Positions 44,160-55,705 of a stretch of DNA of 64,000 bases are shown one piece after another. The DNA lies in contig NZ_UHFN01000007.1 in the NCBI RefSeq assembly GCF_900459405.1, positions 2,226,573-2,290,572 of the forward strand, given 5' to 3'. Each line of letters opens with the position of its first letter. Within the stretch, counting starts at the first letter, position 1. Made by a program: the position numbers and the translations under genes. This stretch comes from Streptococcus hyointestinalis. Its GTDB lineage: Bacteria > Bacillota > Bacilli > Lactobacillales > Streptococcaceae. The notes beneath the pieces are model-generated. The model was given only the letters and a program-made list of their open reading frames with translations. It searched no databases and had not been told where the DNA came from.

Positions 44160-45431
44160 TTACTTTGGAAGCATGACAATTTCTGCCCTATCGGCTGTTT
44201 CAAAAAAAGAAAGCCCTTCTCGTAAAACATCTTCTAAGCTTATATTTTTTAACATATCAGGAATTTGTAAATAATGAGAAAAACGTGTCAACTGCATAGC
44301 CATGTCATAGGGGGAGTCCATCTCAGATAAAAAGGCACCATAGCACTCATAAACCACCTGCTGAAAATGCTCCTCAGTCACATCAGGCAGATCCTTTATC
44401 TGGTTAATAGACTGCTGCAATTTTGTTGCTAAGGCAATCGGCTCATATGTGTCTGCTGTTATCACCACAAATAAGAAATTACCATAACACTCCACCTCGA
44501 TGTCAAAACGATCATCTATGAGACCAGTACCATAAAAACCTTGATAAGATTGTGATGTCCAGCCTAGAAGCATATCTAAGAGCAGCTGTAAGACCAATTT
44601 TGTCCGTAGAGGGTCTTGATTTTCTCCAAGAGGAAGACCACGATAACCAACAGCCACTTTCGGACTAACAATGTCTTGATAGACGGTCGCCTTTGCAATC
44701 ACAGGATTGTAAGCAATAGGAATTTTTTCAATTTTCTTAGTTGACGGAATTGTCAACATCTCTTCTGTATCATCAATAACCTTGGCTAAATCCTTCGGTG
44801 AAAAATCACCAACCACAACCAGCTTACGATTATCCGCTGTGTAAAACAAGTCATGATTTTTCTGCAAATCCTTATAAGAAATAGCGGCTATGCTATCGCT
44901 ACTGCCTGCAATATCTTGTGCCATTGGAGTAGCTGGAAAGAGCTGAGCAAGTAACAACTGATACAGCCTATCGTCAGCATCATCCTGATACATGGCGATT
45001 TCCTGCTCTATGATACCTTTTTCACGCTCAATGGATTGCTCTGTAAAATGCCTCTCAACAATAAAACTCTGTAATAGCTGTAAACTCTTTTCTACATGAC
45101 CTGTCGTCGAAAAGAAATAGGACGTTCTATCAAAACTAGTATAAGCATTACTATCAGCACCTAATTGACTGAACTGTAAAGCAACATCCTCTCCCTGTGC
45201 AGCTTCAAACAGTTTGTGCTCCAAAAAATGAGCGATACCTGAAGGATAGTGGTACAACTTTCCTTTATAAGAAAAGTCAGTATCCATAGCACCAAAGCCA
45301 ACACTCATCATCGCAACAGTCTCTCTAAACCCTTTTTTAGGGAGCAAAATCAACTGCAAACCACTCGAAAGTTTTGCAATATAAAGAGTTTCTTCAAACT
45401 GACTATACTCTTTTTGAATCAACTTCACCAT
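44160..45431 (-). CDS. M16-family peptidase-like protein, YmfH type
   Basis: The 423-residue protein has the inverted zinc-binding motif HFLEHKLFE (HxxEH) near residue 68 and a more distant glutamate in the helix that follows. It is encoded with a second M16 protein that overlaps its role as the non-catalytic half. Such pairs form a clam-shell dimer. Substrate unknown. It starts 1 bp after the YfmF stop and lies upstream of rodZ-pgsA, the same order as ymfF-ymfH in Bacillus. Confidence 0.85.
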   Translation of the reverse strand: MVKLIQKEYSQFEETLYIAKLSSGLQLILLPKKGFRETVAMMSVGFGAMDTDFSYKGKLYHYPSGIAHFLEHKLFEAAQGEDVALQFSQLGADSNAYTSFDRTSYFFSTTGHVEKSLQLLQSFIVERHFTEQSIEREKGIIEQEIAMYQDDADDRLYQLLLAQLFPATPMAQDIAGSSDSIAAISYKDLQKNHDLFYTADNRKLVVVGDFSPKDLAKVIDDTEEMLTIPSTKKIEKIPIAYNPVIAKATVYQDIVSPKVAVGYRGLPLGENQDPLRTKLVLQLLLDMLLGWTSQSYQGFYGTGLIDDRFDIEVECYGNFLFVVITADTYEPIALATKLQQSINQIKDLPDVTEEHFQQVVYECYGAFLSEMDSPYDMAMQLTRFSHYLQIPDMLKNISLEDVLREGLSFFETADRAEIVMLPK

Positions 45432-45432
45432 C

Positions 45433-46680
45433 TTAGTCTCTTCCCTCTATAAAGTACAAACTCTGTAACTTGATATAGCGTGCTATTCTGCTAATATCTT
45501 CTTTACTAACTTTGTCAAGTTCTGTCAACCACTCTTCTAAAGAAAGACGACTGCCTAGATGTTCGTTGAGATACACTTTCTCAACATTATAAGACACTTT
45601 ATCTGTCATCATCAACTTCGTTGTTTTTAGCAGTGATTTCGTCTGCTCTAGAAGTTCATTTGAAAAGCGACCAGACTTGAGCTTAAATAGCTGTTTGTTG
45701 ATAGCATTTAAAACCTGACGACGATTTTTCTTATCAATACCGGCGTAAATGTTTAGTAAGCCCGTGTAAACATCTAGTTGACAACCAATATTATAAGTTA
45801 TCCCTAAACGCTCTCTGACATCTGTAAACAGCAACGAATGTGTAAAATTACCTAACATGCCTGACAGTACAGCCAGAGCTAAATTATCCTCTTTTGATTG
45901 ATTGACTTGGCACCTATATCCTAACTGAAGCACAGATTGTTGAACTTGACGCCTGTTTGTCACAACGTTGACAGTATTTTGTATAGACTGCCGGTATTTT
46001 AATACTATACCGTTAAAACGGTCATCAAATGGCAGTTGACTCAACAGCTGAATCACTCGATAATCATCCACCTCTCCCACAACAAAAATATCAATGCAGT
46101 CCTGCTGCAGCATCCGTTGAAATTCTTGATAAGCTGAGTAAGGTGTCTCTGCTTCAATGTTACTAAGCTCACCATATGGACTTGCTTTCAAGTCATCATC
46201 TTGATAGTAAAGACGCTGTAAATCTAATTGACTGCTATAAAATATATCCTCTTCTTCAGCTTCCAAATAACGTTTTAAGTTGTTTTTTTCTAGGCTAAAC
46301 ACTTTTTGATTATACTGAAAACTACTGACTAATGGTGCGTACAGCACCTCTTTTAAGACATTTACGATAGACTCTAAGAGAGGTTCTTTATGAAAAGTAT
46401 AAGCATCTCTCATAAAACTAATCTCAATATCAACACGGTGCGTTTTTCCTATAGTTGATACATTGGTTGACAAACTAGCTCCATAAAGGGAAGCTAGTTT
46501 CTTTCTAAATTCTAGGCTCGTTGGGTATTTTTTAGTAGCTGTTGTTAGCATTTGTGCCACTAAGACACGTCTGGTCACTGTTTTTTCAAGATGTGCTCCC
46601 GAAAAACGAAAGGTGATATGATTCATTTTGTAACCAGGCTTTTTGATAAAATGGAGATTGACACCTTCTGCAAGTTTCAT
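45433..46680 (-). CDS. M16-family peptidase-like protein, YfmF type
   Basis: The 415-residue protein has the M16 fold (HITFRFSGAHLEKT at the start), but I see no HxxEH zinc motif, so it is probably the non-catalytic partner of the next gene. The ATG follows AAAGGACC. It is divergent from yaaA-recF. Confidence 0.82.
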   Translation of the reverse strand: MKLAEGVNLHFIKKPGYKMNHITFRFSGAHLEKTVTRRVLVAQMLTTATKKYPTSLEFRKKLASLYGASLSTNVSTIGKTHRVDIEISFMRDAYTFHKEPLLESIVNVLKEVLYAPLVSSFQYNQKVFSLEKNNLKRYLEAEEEDIFYSSQLDLQRLYYQDDDLKASPYGELSNIEAETPYSAYQEFQRMLQQDCIDIFVVGEVDDYRVIQLLSQLPFDDRFNGIVLKYRQSIQNTVNVVTNRRQVQQSVLQLGYRCQVNQSKEDNLALAVLSGMLGNFTHSLLFTDVRERLGITYNIGCQLDVYTGLLNIYAGIDKKNRRQVLNAINKQLFKLKSGRFSNELLEQTKSLLKTTKLMMTDKVSYNVEKVYLNEHLGSRLSLEEWLTELDKVSKEDISRIARYIKLQSLYFIEGRD

Positions 46681-46846
46681 GATTGGTCCTTTTCTTGAAA
46701 ATCTTATCTCACATTATACCATTTTTTACCACTTCCTCCCACTGTAAGTGTTGCTTTGACAAGCTTGTCAACCTCCTTGGTAGCCAAACATTTCGTTCTT
46801 TATCAGCTTATGGTATAATACTACTATCAATACCTGTGAGGAACTT

Positions 46847-47203
46847 ATGCATTATACATTATTTGATGATTATATTACTTTACAATCGCTGTTAAAAGAT
46901 TTACGTATTATTCAAAGTGGCGGAGCTGTTAAAAGTTTTCTACAAGAGACGACAGTGCTGGTTAATGACGAACACGAAACTCGTCGTGGTCGTAAATTGC
47001 GACTCTTAGATACTGTTGTCATCCCCGAGTTAGACATAACTATCACTATCACAGAGCCGAATGCCGATGAAATCAAAGAACGAGAAGAACTTCTCAGTGA
47101 AAAAGAACGGGTCAAAAAGATTGTGCAAAAAATGAACCAAGATAACAAAGCCCAAAAAGCTCGGGCAAACAAGAAGCAAAAACCCCGTTTTCCAGGAATG
47201 TAG
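46847..47203 (+). CDS. yaaA: S4-domain RNA-binding protein YaaA
   Basis: The 118-residue protein has an S4-type RNA-binding fold (ITLQSLLKDLRIIQSGGAVK) followed by a basic, lysine-rich C-terminal tail. It lies 3 bp before recF, the usual gene order yaaA-recF near the origin. TATAAT with an upstream TG at about 46808-46816 is the likely promoter of both genes. Confidence 0.88.
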   Translation: MHYTLFDDYITLQSLLKDLRIIQSGGAVKSFLQETTVLVNDEHETRRGRKLRLLDTVVIPELDITITITEPNADEIKEREELLSEKERVKKIVQKMNQDNKAQKARANKKQKPRFPGM

Positions 47204-47206
47204 GCT

Positions 47207-48307
47207 ATGTGGATAGAGTCAATGACCCTTCAAAACTATCGTAACTACGATATGTTAGAAGCTCACTTTTCACCTACGCTTAATATTTTCGTTGGACAAA
47301 ATGCACAAGGAAAGACCAATTTTCTAGAAGCCATTTATTTTTTGGCGCTGACAAGGAGCCACAGGACACGCTCAGACAAAGAGTTGATACAGTTTCAAAA
47401 AGATTCTCTGCATGTCTCGGGTTCTCTCGTTCGCACAAATGGTAAAGTCCCCCTTGACATCCATCTCTCTAAGCATGGACGCACAACCAAACTCAACCAC
47501 TTGAAGCAAGCAAAATTATCCGATTATATCGGAAATATGACTGTTGTCTTATTTGCTCCAGAGGATTTACAGCTGGTCAAGGGAGCACCTGCACTTAGAC
47601 GGAAGTTTATTGATATTGATTTGGGGCAGATTAAACAACTTTATTTGGCGGATTTATCTCAGTACAATCACATCCTTAAACAGCGTAATAGCTACTTGAA
47701 AACGGCTGAGACAGTGGATAAGGAATATCTCCTTGTACTTGATGAGCAGCTCATCCACTACGGCAGTCGTGTCATCAAACACCGCTACCAGTTTATCAAG
47801 GACTTGTCACATCAAGCAGATAAGCACCATTTCACGATTTCAAATGAGCTTGAGCACCTGTCCATCCAGTATCTCTCGTCTATTTCATTTACAGCTGTTG
47901 ACGAGATTGAGGAGCAATTCAGAAAACAACTGGAAGCTTCTAGGAAGCGGGACCTATTCAAAAAAAATACAGGTGTTGGCCCACACCGAGATGACTTGGC
48001 TTTTTTCATCAATGAACTGAATGCTTCCTTTGGTAGCCAAGGTCAGCAGCGTAGTCTCATCCTCTCACTAAAGCTAGCAGAGATCGACCTGATTAAGGCG
48101 TCAACTAAGGAATCGCCTATCTTGCTGCTTGATGACGTTATGAGTGAACTCGACTATACTCGCCAAGAAAAACTCCTGCAAGCCATCAAAGATAATAATG
48201 TTCAAACCTTTATGACCACAACAAGCATTGACCATTTCAAAGACTTGCCTCAGGAGTTGAAACTCTTTACGATTGAAGCTGGTCATTTACTTGATGAAAA
48301 AGAGTGA
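47207..48307 (+). CDS. recF: DNA repair and replication protein RecF
   Basis: RecF loads RecA at gaps through RecFOR. The 366-residue SMC-like ATPase has Walker [11 protein letters not shown] at residues about 30-39, the signature GSQGQQRSL, and Walker [13 protein letters not shown]. It follows yaaA and ends at a terminator before the convergent guaB. Confidence 0.96.
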   Translation: MWIESMTLQNYRNYDMLEAHFSPTLNIFVGQNAQGKTNFLEAIYFLALTRSHRTRSDKELIQFQKDSLHVSGSLVRTNGKVPLDIHLSKHGRTTKLNHLKQAKLSDYIGNMTVVLFAPEDLQLVKGAPALRRKFIDIDLGQIKQLYLADLSQYNHILKQRNSYLKTAETVDKEYLLVLDEQLIHYGSRVIKHRYQFIKDLSHQADKHHFTISNELEHLSIQYLSSISFTAVDEIEEQFRKQLEASRKRDLFKKNTGVGPHRDDLAFFINELNASFGSQGQQRSLILSLKLAEIDLIKASTKESPILLLDDVMSELDYTRQEKLLQAIKDNNVQTFMTTTSIDHFKDLPQELKLFTIEAGHLLDEKE

Positions 48308-48351
48308 CTATTTACAGTTATATTTACATGTGTTTTACATTTATTTGCAAC

Positions 48352-48386
48352 AAAACAAGCTTAATACAGCTTGTTTTCTGTTTTTG
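48352..48386 (+). terminator. recF terminator
   Basis: AAAACAAGC pairs with GCTTGTTTT and is followed by CTGTTTTTG. Confidence 0.7.
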
Positions 48387-48414
48387 TTTTACACTGATGT
48401 TGACAAGTTATTTA

Positions 48415-49928
<1,514 letters not shown>

Positions 49929-49993
49929 TTACAGTTCCTCTTTTCTATTTAGTAACAAGACCTTACAAGCCCTGTCCTAAGGGTTATTGTTAC

Positions 49994-50022
49994 TATCATA
50001 TCACGCTAAAATCATTTGTCAA
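49994..50022 (-). promoter_or_regulatory. guaB promoter
   Basis: On the minus strand TTGACA (50017-50022) and ATGATA (49994-49999) have a 17-bp spacer. Confidence 0.65.
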
Positions 50023-50058
50023 CTACTTCTATTTTATTTTTTAAAATGATACTCCTTC

Positions 50059-51595
50059 CCAAAATTCTCAAAGTAAGTTCTAGTCTGTCTTAAAAACTGG
50101 AAATTAGACTGAGACAAAAAAATAAGGTAGAACTTACTATGGGACAAGTTGGTAACTAATAATGAAAAACAAACACTTAACTCTCTCTGATCGCAATGAT
50201 ATTCAAATAGGAATTGAACAGCTAAAGACCTTTTCGGCTATAGCAGCTAAGTTAGGAAAAGACCCGTCCACAATCTCAAAAGAAGTTCGGAGAAATAAGG
50301 TGATAAAAGAGAACTCTAGTACTTCCAATTGTGAGGCCTGTCCTCTTCTCAAAAAGGCTCCCTACGTTTGTAATGCCTGTCCAAAAAAGAGAAGCAACTG
50401 CGGATACCAGAAACAGTTCTACTACGCCAAAAGAGCTCAGCTTGACTATGAAGCTAAGCTCTCGGAGTCGAGAACAGGCGTTGCCCTAAACAAGGAAGAA
50501 TTCTATAAAATGGACGCTATTGTCTCTTCTGCCATCCAAAAGGGACAACACCTCAACCACATCATCGCCTCCAACGAACTTTCGGCATCAAGAGCTTCTA
50601 TCTACCGATACCTTGAAAAAGGCTATCTGTCCACAAAGCCCATTGATTTCCCCCGTGTCGTAAAATTCAGAAAGCGGAGAACCAGAAAACTCCAACCCAT
50701 TCCTAAAGCGGCTAAAGAAGGGTGGTCCTACGCGGACTTCCAACGCTTTCTCACAGAGAAAGGAATCAGCTATTGGCTGGAAATGGACACCGTTACTGGA
50801 CGGATCGGCGGAAAGGTACTTCTCACCTTCAACCTCTCTTTCTGTAACTTTATCTTCGCTCGATTACTTGATAATAAAACAGCCAATGAGGTCGCTAAAC
50901 ACCTCTACGCTATTAAGAATGCCCTGCATCAGAAGGATATGAGCTTCTGCGAACTATTCCCTGTCATTCTGACCGACAATGGTGGTGAATTCGCCAGAGT
51001 AGACGACATCGAAATGGATGTTCGTGGTGAATCAAAGCTCTTCTTCTGTGACCCCAATCGTTCGGACCAGAAAGGGAGAATTGAGAAGAATCACACACTT
51101 ATCAGAGATATTCTTCCTAAAGGAACTAGCTTTGACAACTTGACACAGGATGATATCAACCTGGTTTGTTCTCATGTCAACAGCGTCAAACGAGCTTCTT
51201 TCAACGGAAAATCGGCGTATGACCTTTTTGCATTTACTTTCGGTGAGGAATTGGCAACACTTTTGGGGATTACTAAAATTGACCCTGAGAACGTCATCCA
51301 ATCCCCACGATTACTAAATAAATAATCGCTAGTTTTTATCAAAAAATAATTTCAAAATAGAAAGGAACTTGTCCCATCCCAAATTCCAGATAACTAGAAC
51401 TTACTTTGAGACGTCTCAGAGCCAGTAACTTTAGTGTACCCTTTTTTTCAACAATTTCAAGCCCAAAACACCCTTGAAGCCACATTTTAGACAAAAACAG
51501 AACTTAGTCTGAGACGAAATTCTGTTGGTGTTATGTAGTTTTCTCAGAGTAACTTCTAGGAAACTCAGACCTAGAACTTACTTTGAGAATTTACC
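50059..51595 (+). mobile_element. IS30-family element, copy C
   Basis: The intact 1537-bp element is in the opposite orientation to copies A and B. Its ends are CCAAAATTCTCAAAG and (opposite strand) GGTAAATTCTCAAAG. The 13-bp repeat ATGATACTCCTTC flanks it at 50046-50058 and 51596-51608. It lies between guaB and trpS. Confidence 0.92.
50162..51325 (+). CDS. IS30-family transposase, copy C
   Basis: The 387-residue intact transposase has the same domains as copies A and B. Differences at both ends (IAAKL, NKVIKENSSTSN, YDLFAFTFGEELATLLGITK) set it apart, while its middle is identical to copy B. All DDE residues are present, so it may be able to mobilise the other copies. Confidence 0.92.
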   Translation: MKNKHLTLSDRNDIQIGIEQLKTFSAIAAKLGKDPSTISKEVRRNKVIKENSSTSNCEACPLLKKAPYVCNACPKKRSNCGYQKQFYYAKRAQLDYEAKLSESRTGVALNKEEFYKMDAIVSSAIQKGQHLNHIIASNELSASRASIYRYLEKGYLSTKPIDFPRVVKFRKRRTRKLQPIPKAAKEGWSYADFQRFLTEKGISYWLEMDTVTGRIGGKVLLTFNLSFCNFIFARLLDNKTANEVAKHLYAIKNALHQKDMSFCELFPVILTDNGGEFARVDDIEMDVRGESKLFFCDPNRSDQKGRIEKNHTLIRDILPKGTSFDNLTQDDINLVCSHVNSVKRASFNGKSAYDLFAFTFGEELATLLGITKIDPENVIQSPRLLNK

Positions 51596-51632
51596 ATGAT
51601 ACTCCTTCCACCATTTGTCAGAAAATTTGCAG

Positions 51633-51665
51633 AAATAAAAACTCTGCTAACAAGTCTGTTAGCAG
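51633..51665 (-). terminator. trpS terminator
   Basis: CTGCTAACA/TGTTAGCAG is followed by GTTTTTA on the minus strand. Confidence 0.8.
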
Positions 51666-51679
51666 AATCTCTAAAATGC

Positions 51680-52702
51680 TTAGAAATAATTGATCCCCAT
51701 GGCAGCTTTGACTTCAGATAGGGTTTGCGCTGCTGTCTCACGTGCTTTTTCACTTCCTTTTTGCAGCATGTTGAACACTTCGCCCATGTCTTTGGCATAT
51801 TCTAGGCGACGCTCACGGATAGGACTTAACTCACGCTCCAAAATCTCAAGAAGATAGCGTTTGGTCTTGACATCACCAAGTCCACCACGTTGGTAGTGCT
51901 CTTTCATGGCTGCAATTTCTGCCTGGTCTTCCTCACGTCCAAAGATGTCAAGGTAGTGAAAGACCATGTTTCCTTCGATTTGCCCTGGATCTTCGATACG
52001 AATGTGATTGGGGTCAGTGTACATAGACATGACTTTTTTACGAACGGTATCCGCATCATCTGAGAGGTAAATCCCATTTCCTAGAGATTTTGACATTTTG
52101 GCATTGCCATCAAGCCCTGGAAGACGTCCAGCAGCTTCATTTTTCGGAAAGATTCCTTCAGGCTCTACCAAGACATCTGTTTTATAGGTGTGATTAAAGG
52201 TGCGCACCACTTCACGTGTTTGCTCAATCATGGGTTTTTGGTCATTACCAACTGGGACAAAATTCGCTTTAAAGGCTGTGATATCCGCTGCCTGTGACAC
52301 AGGATAGACCAAAAAACCAGACGGGATAGACTCGCCAAATCCTTTTTGAGCAATCTCTGTTTTAACCGTTGGATTGCGCTCCAGTCTCGCTACAGAAACG
52401 AGATTGAGGTAGTACATGGTCAACTCTGCTAGCTCTGGAATCTGGCTCTGAATGAAAATGGTCACCTTCTCTGGGTCAAGACCTACAGACAGATAGTCTA
52501 GAGCGACATTTCCAATAGACTCTTTGATAACAGCTGATTCTTTGGCGTGGTCTGTTAGGGCTTGCTGGTCTGCTAAAAAGACAAACATCTTGTATTTATC
52601 TTCATTTTGTAGAAGCACACGATTTTTTAAGCTTCCTACATAGTGTCCCAAATGCAATTTTCCTGTTGGGCGATCGCCTGTCAAAATAACTGGTTTTGTC
52701 AT
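51680..52702 (-). CDS. trpS: Tryptophanyl-tRNA synthetase
   Basis: TrpS charges tRNA-Trp. The 340-residue class I enzyme has the HIGH-type motif [11 protein letters not shown] at residues about 14-24 and KMSKS in [12 protein letters not shown] near 208. It is controlled by a T-box leader with a UGG specifier and its own promoter. It is a single-gene unit next to IS30 copy C. Confidence 0.97.
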   Translation of the reverse strand: MTKPVILTGDRPTGKLHLGHYVGSLKNRVLLQNEDKYKMFVFLADQQALTDHAKESAVIKESIGNVALDYLSVGLDPEKVTIFIQSQIPELAELTMYYLNLVSVARLERNPTVKTEIAQKGFGESIPSGFLVYPVSQAADITAFKANFVPVGNDQKPMIEQTREVVRTFNHTYKTDVLVEPEGIFPKNEAAGRLPGLDGNAKMSKSLGNGIYLSDDADTVRKKVMSMYTDPNHIRIEDPGQIEGNMVFHYLDIFGREEDQAEIAAMKEHYQRGGLGDVKTKRYLLEILERELSPIRERRLEYAKDMGEVFNMLQKGSEKARETAAQTLSEVKAAMGINYF

Positions 52703-52731
52703 AATTACTCCATCCTTTTTATTTTATTTAT

Positions 52732-52966
52732 CAAAAAAACTCGCACAGCGAACTGTGCGAGGACGTCTCTATAACGTGGTACCACCTCGATTAAGTAGTG
52801 TAACTACTCATCTCACTCTTCAAAGAAGAAGCACGCTAAGGGGTGCTAGTCCTGAAACTTATGTATTTGTTTCACGTCAAACATCAGCCCAAAGTCATCT
52901 TGTAATTGCTGGCTTGCAGCACCGCCAACTCTCTATAAATCACTTGTGATAACCCTTCTGAATAAC
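52732..52966 (-). promoter_or_regulatory. T-box riboswitch of trpS
   Basis: On the minus strand the T-box core GAGGTGGTACCACG (about 52775-52789) lies before a terminator stem CTCGCACAG/CTGTGCGAG (52740-52761) with seven T residues. Stem I at the 5' end has AGAGAGTTGGCGG and a TGG specifier (about 52888-52890). Uncharged tRNA-Trp should bind and favour read-through into trpS. Confidence 0.92.
52868..52883. promoter_or_regulatory. parS-like site inside the trpS leader
   Basis: TGTTTCACGTCAAACA differs from the parS consensus at one of 16 positions (G to C at position 11). It lies about 11 kb from oriC and overlaps the T-box stem I region, so binding of ParB here could be coincidental or could affect the leader. 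Confidence 0.5.
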
Positions 52967-52972
52967 ACCTTT

Positions 52973-53001
52973 ATTCTATGTTATTTCCCCTTGTTTGTCA
53001 A
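52973..53001 (-). promoter_or_regulatory. trpS promoter
   Basis: On the minus strand TTGACA (52996-53001) and TAGAAT (52973-52978) have a 17-bp spacer. Confidence 0.85.
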
Positions 53002-53072
53002 GTTAGAATAAGGTTCTTGACGTCTTCTAAAGCTTTTGTGATAATAGAGTCATAAGTAAGAAAGAGGACGCA

Positions 53073-53945
53073 ATGACTAAAAAACTTTTTGATTTCTTCT
53101 TGGTGACTGTTGGATCACTCATTTCAGCTGTCGGCTTTAATGCCATGTTTTTACACAACCATATCGCCTCAGGTGGGGTTGGGGGATTAGCTGTCAGTTT
53201 TGAAAAACTTTTTGGCTGGACTCCTGCGACCTTTGTCATGGCAAGCAACATCCCACTGCTGGTACTTTGCCTTGTTTTCTTGGGAAGAGGGGTCTTTCTT
53301 AAAACCATTTATGGTTCACTGATTTATCCCGTTTTTATCCAGATGACGGCTAACTTTCCAAATGTCACTGACAATCAGCTGCTAGCAGCTATCTTTGGTG
53401 GGATTATCCTTGGAGCTGGACTTGGGCTTGTTTTTCTTGGCAATTCCTCCACTGGAGGAACAGGTATCATCGTACAAATCCTCCACAAGTACACACCACT
53501 GCCTTTTGGCGTTGTCCTTGTGCTCATTGACGGTCTTGTAGTAGGGATTAGTCTTGTTGCCTTTGATGCAGATACCGTGATGTACTCTATTATAGCACTG
53601 ATTACTATCTCCTACGTAGTAGAGATTATCAGTACTGGCTTTAATGCGTCTAAAAATATTATGATTATTACCAAAGAAACAAAGGAAGTTCGAGATTACA
53701 TCACAAACACGCTTGACCGTGGCGTTAGCCAGTGGCCAATCATCGGAGGATTTACAGGTGGGACAAAGGAAATGCTGATGACCACTGTCTCTAGTATCGA
53801 GTTTCCTCGCTTGCAAAAAGAAATCCTTAAATACGACGAAACAGCCTTTATCATTGCCATGCCTGCTAGTCAAGTTATGGGGCGTGGCTTTAGTCTAACA
53901 AAGCAGTACAATAAAGCAACAGACGACATTCTTCCACCGATGTAG
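53073..53945 (+). CDS. YitT-family membrane protein
   Basis: This third YitT-type protein of the window has 290 residues. The DUF161 transmembrane region includes GNSSTGGTGIIVQILH, and a C-terminal DUF2179 domain reads AFIIAMPASQVMGRGF. It is encoded divergently from trpS and followed by an ABC-F gene after about 65 bp. Its sequence is clearly different from the aspS-linked pair, so it is not a recent duplicate. Confidence 0.85.
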   Translation: MTKKLFDFFLVTVGSLISAVGFNAMFLHNHIASGGVGGLAVSFEKLFGWTPATFVMASNIPLLVLCLVFLGRGVFLKTIYGSLIYPVFIQMTANFPNVTDNQLLAAIFGGIILGAGLGLVFLGNSSTGGTGIIVQILHKYTPLPFGVVLVLIDGLVVGISLVAFDADTVMYSIIALITISYVVEIISTGFNASKNIMIITKETKEVRDYITNTLDRGVSQWPIIGGFTGGTKEMLMTTVSSIEFPRLQKEILKYDETAFIIAMPASQVMGRGFSLTKQYNKATDDILPPM

Positions 53946-54009
53946 TCCGTTGAAAAATCAACACTTTTTAGGTAAAATGAAGATGCAATAAAAAATGAGG
54001 TGAAAGAAT

Positions 54010-55632
54010 TTGCTAACAGTTTCTGACGTGTCGCTACGCTTTAGTGACCGAAAATTATTTGATGATGTCAACATTAACTTTACAGCAGGCAATACCTACG
54101 GTCTTATCGGTGCCAACGGTGCAGGAAAATCAACTTTTTTAAAAATCTTAGCAGGTGATATTGAGCCTACAACTGGGCATGTGTCACTAGGACCAGATGA
54201 GCGTCTCTCGGTTTTGCGTCAAAATCACTTTGACTACGAGGAAGAGCGTGTCATTGATGTCGTCATCATGGGAAATGAAAAACTCTACAACATCATGAAA
54301 GAAAAAGACGCCATCTACATGAAAGAGGACTTTTCAGACGAGGATGGCGTGCGTGCTGCTGAGCTTGAGGGTATCTTTGCTGAGCTTGGTGGTTGGGAAG
54401 CTGAGAGTGAGGCTTCACAACTCCTCCAAAACCTCAATATCGCAGAAGACCTCCACTACCAAAACATGAGTGAGCTTGCAAACGGCGACAAGGTCAAAGT
54501 TCTCCTTGCAAAAGCACTCTTTGGTCAGCCTGATGTGCTGCTCCTTGACGAGCCTACCAACGGTCTTGATATCCAGTCTATTACTTGGCTTGAGGACTTC
54601 CTCATTGACTTTGAAAATACCGTCATCGTCGTTTCTCACGACCGCCACTTTTTAAATAAAGTCTGCACCCACATGGCAGATCTTGACTTTGGAAAAATCA
54701 AGCTCTACGTTGGTAACTATGACTTCTGGAAACAATCAAGTGAACTCGCTGCTAAACTGCAAGCAGACCGCAACGCTAAAGCCGAAGAAAAAATCAAGGA
54801 ACTGCAAGAGTTCGTCGCTCGCTTCTCCGCTAACGCTTCCAAATCCAAACAAGCAACTTCTCGTAAGAAAATGCTGGATAAGATTGAACTTGAAGAAATC
54901 GTGCCATCTAGCCGCAAGTACCCATTTATCAAGTTTGTCTCTGATCGTGAAACTGGAAAAGACTTGCTGACGGTAGAAAATCTCTCTGTGACCATTGATG
55001 GCGAAAAGATTTTAGACAATATCAGCTTTATCCTACGTCCAGGGGATAAAACAGCCTTTATCGGACAAAACGACATCCAAACCACAGCTCTTATCCGTGC
55101 GCTTATGGATGATATCGACTACGAAGGCACTATCAAATGGGGGGTAACCACAAGCCGCTCTTATCTTCCAAAAGATAACTCTAAAGACTTTGCAACTGAT
55201 GAGTCTATTCTTGAGTGGCTACGCCAATTTGCGAGTAAAGAAGAAGACGACAATACTTTCTTACGTGGTTTCTTGGGACGTATGCTTTTCTCAGGTGATG
55301 AGGTTAACAAGTCTGTCAACGTCCTCTCAGGAGGTGAGAAGGTGCGTGTTATGCTCTCAAAACTCATGCTCCTCAAGTCAAACGTTCTCATCCTTGATGA
55401 CCCAACCAACCACTTAGACTTGGAATCTATCTCTAGTCTAAATGACGGACTCAAAGACTTCAAAGAATCTATCATCTTTGCTAGTCACGACCACGAGTTC
55501 ATCCAGACCCTAGCTAATCACATCATCGTCATCTCAAGAAATGGTGTCATTGACCGTATTGACGAGACTTATGACGAGTTTCTTGACAATGCAGAGGTTC
55601 AAGCTAAAGTGGCTGAGCTTTGGAAATCGTAA
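54010..55632 (+). CDS. ABC-F family ATPase
   Basis: The 540-residue soluble protein has two ABC domains and no transmembrane part. It starts with TTG after GAGGTG. Domain 1 has intact Walker A GANGAGKST and Walker B LLLDEPTNGLD but a degenerate signature (ELANGDKVKV). Domain 2 has a canonical signature LSGGEKVRV and Walker B ILDDPTNHLD, but its Walker A reads GQNDIQTTA and lacks GK[ST]. In a head-to-tail pair this leaves one good and one degenerate ATP site. ABC-F proteins act on ribosomes; no resistance subtype is evident. It resembles the YkpA/YbiT branch. Confidence 0.88.
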   Translation: MLTVSDVSLRFSDRKLFDDVNINFTAGNTYGLIGANGAGKSTFLKILAGDIEPTTGHVSLGPDERLSVLRQNHFDYEEERVIDVVIMGNEKLYNIMKEKDAIYMKEDFSDEDGVRAAELEGIFAELGGWEAESEASQLLQNLNIAEDLHYQNMSELANGDKVKVLLAKALFGQPDVLLLDEPTNGLDIQSITWLEDFLIDFENTVIVVSHDRHFLNKVCTHMADLDFGKIKLYVGNYDFWKQSSELAAKLQADRNAKAEEKIKELQEFVARFSANASKSKQATSRKKMLDKIELEEIVPSSRKYPFIKFVSDRETGKDLLTVENLSVTIDGEKILDNISFILRPGDKTAFIGQNDIQTTALIRALMDDIDYEGTIKWGVTTSRSYLPKDNSKDFATDESILEWLRQFASKEEDDNTFLRGFLGRMLFSGDEVNKSVNVLSGGEKVRVMLSKLMLLKSNVLILDDPTNHLDLESISSLNDGLKDFKESIIFASHDHEFIQTLANHIIVISRNGVIDRIDETYDEFLDNAEVQAKVAELWKS

Positions 55633-55644
55633 TAAACATTCAGC

Positions 55645-55681
55645 AAGTCTGGAGCACTAGAGGCTTCAGACTTGATTCTTT
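55645..55681 (+). terminator. Terminator of the ABC-F gene
   Basis: AAGTCTGGAGC pairs with GCTTCAGACTT (one mismatch) and is followed by GATTCTTTTA. Confidence 0.75.
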
Positions 55682-55705
55682 TATAGCCCTAGACAAGGAG
55701 TGACT

